A stretch of 64,000 bases of DNA from an uncultured Lachnospiraceae bacterium (GTDB lineage Bacteria; Bacillota; Clostridia; Lachnospirales; Lachnospiraceae), in the NCBI GenBank assembly GCA_910586555.1, contig CAJUJY010000003.1, positions 1 through 64,000 of the forward strand. Direction: 5' to 3'. A program made the position numbers and the translations under genes. Shown in pieces: positions 63,612 through 64,000 of the stretch. The notes below the pieces were generated by a model that worked only from the letters and a program-made list of their open reading frames with translations, made no database searches and was not told where the DNA came from. Position 1 is the stretch's first letter. The number at the start of each line of letters is the position of its first letter.

Positions 63612-64000
63612 TCTTTAATATACAAATATCTTATGTATAGAATTATTATTATATGTATATGACTTTATTTATAAAATTGTTTTACATGGTGTTAAAATCA
63701 ATATATTTATTATATAGATTATAGCACCATTTTTATCTAATATTTCTACATTATAATTTTCAGATTTTCTGTTTGTTTCAATAATTATTCCCAAAATAGT
63801 TATTCTTGAAATAGAATCTTTAATAAACTTGCCATCTATATTATTTATATATGTTACCAGTATTATATTTTTTATAAATATTGATTTATATTTAATATTA
63901 TAATATAATTAAACTACTACTTTTTAAGGTGATAATAAAATCCCAGAATTTATTTTTACGCATGTATTCTGGAATATTTTTAAACAATCAAAGAAGAAAC
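63612..64000. other. AT-rich stretch with no supported gene
   Basis: The last 389 bases are very AT-rich and contain no convincing coding sequence. AAGGTGATAA near 63926 resembles a ribosome site and an open frame runs to the window edge, so a gene may begin just before or beyond the end. Confidence 0.5.

Noticed and set aside
1..64000. CRISPR arrays, prophage genes, rRNA or tRNA operons
   Set aside because: No regular short repeats with spacers, phage structural genes or rRNA/tRNA signatures were seen on either strand.

Overview
The window looks like the chromosome of a gut-type member of the Lachnospiraceae (Bacillota, Clostridia). The DNA is AT-rich, ribosome binding sites are strong AGGAGG-like, and TTG or GTG starts are used. 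It carries a tadA-adjacent large SRP RNA, YitT, WecG/TagA and CdaR-type proteins, and a large plant-polysaccharide locus. No prophage, CRISPR array, rRNA or tRNA gene was found.

Region 1 (1-20 kb) is an arabinan/arabinose-oligosaccharide utilisation locus, almost entirely on the minus strand. It has a membrane-anchored GH43 endo-arabinanase, two sugar ABC importers (each a binding protein plus two permeases), a DUF5696 protein, an NHL-TPR-Yip1 membrane fusion, and cytoplasmic GH43 and GH51 arabinofuranosidases. An ArsR-type regulator sits at the left edge. Neither importer has its own ATPase; the MsmX-type ATPase at 49.7-50.9 kb is the obvious partner.

Region 2 (20-26 kb) holds an orphan FliD-like protein, a NusG-II membrane protein, a frameshifted vanZ-like gene, a MATE exporter and proB.

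Region 3 (26-33 kb) has an Rpn-type nuclease, a VanR/VanS two-component pair, then a Van-type ligase, a VanXY peptidase and a VanT racemase. This is a compact D-Ala-D-Ser type glycopeptide-resistance-like cluster.

Region 4 (33-42 kb) has an orphan A-T-C nonribosomal-peptide-synthetase-like enzyme, divergent from a LacI regulator that leads a heterodimeric ABC exporter.

Region 5 (42-54 kb) holds an NSS transporter, an S41 protease, a CdaR-like regulator, a two-methyltransferase restriction-modification system, MsmX, YitT, WecG/TagA and an LCP-like protein.

Region 6 (54-64 kb) has an SDR reductase, a large cNMP-binding-domain protein, SRP RNA, tadA, a GNAT, a DUF6128-like protein, Mrp, a DPBB-like secreted protein and a lipoprotein.

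The most unusual content is non-coding. Two related elements (24401-25304 and 36941-37491) have ~57-bp terminal inverted repeats, a GATAA-N7-TTATC dyad in each end, and paired long hairpins whose stems covary. Both lie between divergent promoters, with each terminal repeat 18-20 bp from a -35 box. A second family, a 160-bp multi-hairpin repeat, has two near-identical copies (4081, 49476) and a diverged third (20100) in which the closing stem changes on both sides.
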